A DNA stretch of 5,196 bases from NCBI GenBank assembly GCA_020052215.1, contig JAGVPN010000026.1, positions 1 through 5,196 of the forward strand, given 5' to 3'. Position 1 is the first letter of the stretch. Every line of letters begins with the position of its first letter. This document shows positions 5,186-5,196 of this stretch, one piece after another. Made by a program: the position numbers and the translations under genes. The notes below the pieces were generated by a model, which had not been told where the DNA came from, did no database searches, and was given only the letters and a program-made list of their open reading frames with translations. The stretch is from Syntrophobacterales bacterium (GTDB lineage Bacteria; Desulfobacterota; Desulfobaccia; Desulfobaccales; 0-14-0-80-60-11).

Positions 5186-5196
5186 TTTGAGTGCGA

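Overview
The window is GC-rich bacterial DNA with four genes, all on the minus strand and read right to left. In transcription order they are a degenerate formylmethanofuran dehydrogenase subunit A (FwdA/FhcA)-like protein (5029-3656), a small multi-cluster iron-sulfur protein (3652-3203), a heterodisulfide reductase subunit C-like protein, HdrC (3147-2680), and a long tandem-type heterodisulfide reductase subunit A-like flavoprotein, HdrA (from 2397, running off the left edge). The two-module HdrA and the soluble HdrC are of the kind common in strictly anaerobic sulfate-reducing or syntrophic Desulfobacterota (former Deltaproteobacteria). The short palindromes and heptamer repeats between the genes fit a large repeat-bearing anaerobe genome. 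The taxonomic placement is an inference from protein style, not proven here.

Layout: 5131-5185 is a pair of hairpins framed by GGTAG/CTACC (REPIN-like). 5030-5130 is the leader of the first gene, with a weak promoter candidate and a GGAG ribosome binding site. The first two genes are separated by only 3 nt. A 55-nt spacer with a four-unit heptamer array leads to hdrC. A 279-nt non-coding gap (2401-2679) then holds a second REPIN-like hairpin pair, another GTAG-type hairpin, a further GC-rich hairpin and a second heptamer array just before the hdrA ribosome binding site. The left 2.4 kb is entirely hdrA.

How the parts may work together: HdrA, HdrC and the small Fe-S protein form a plausible cytoplasmic electron-transfer chain (flavin-based HdrA plus ferredoxin-type carriers). 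No HdrB (the CCG-domain catalytic subunit) and no MvhD, hydrogenase or formate dehydrogenase gene lies in the window, so the terminal partner is unknown. The most striking point is the first gene. It keeps the FwdA fold signature at both ends, but the sites where FwdA carries its metal-binding histidines and catalytic aspartate hold Arg, Gln and Ala, and it is about 100 residues shorter than usual. It looks like a pseudoenzyme tied to an Hdr-type module, reminiscent of the Hdr-Fwd association of methanogens but without the formyl-hydrolysing chemistry.
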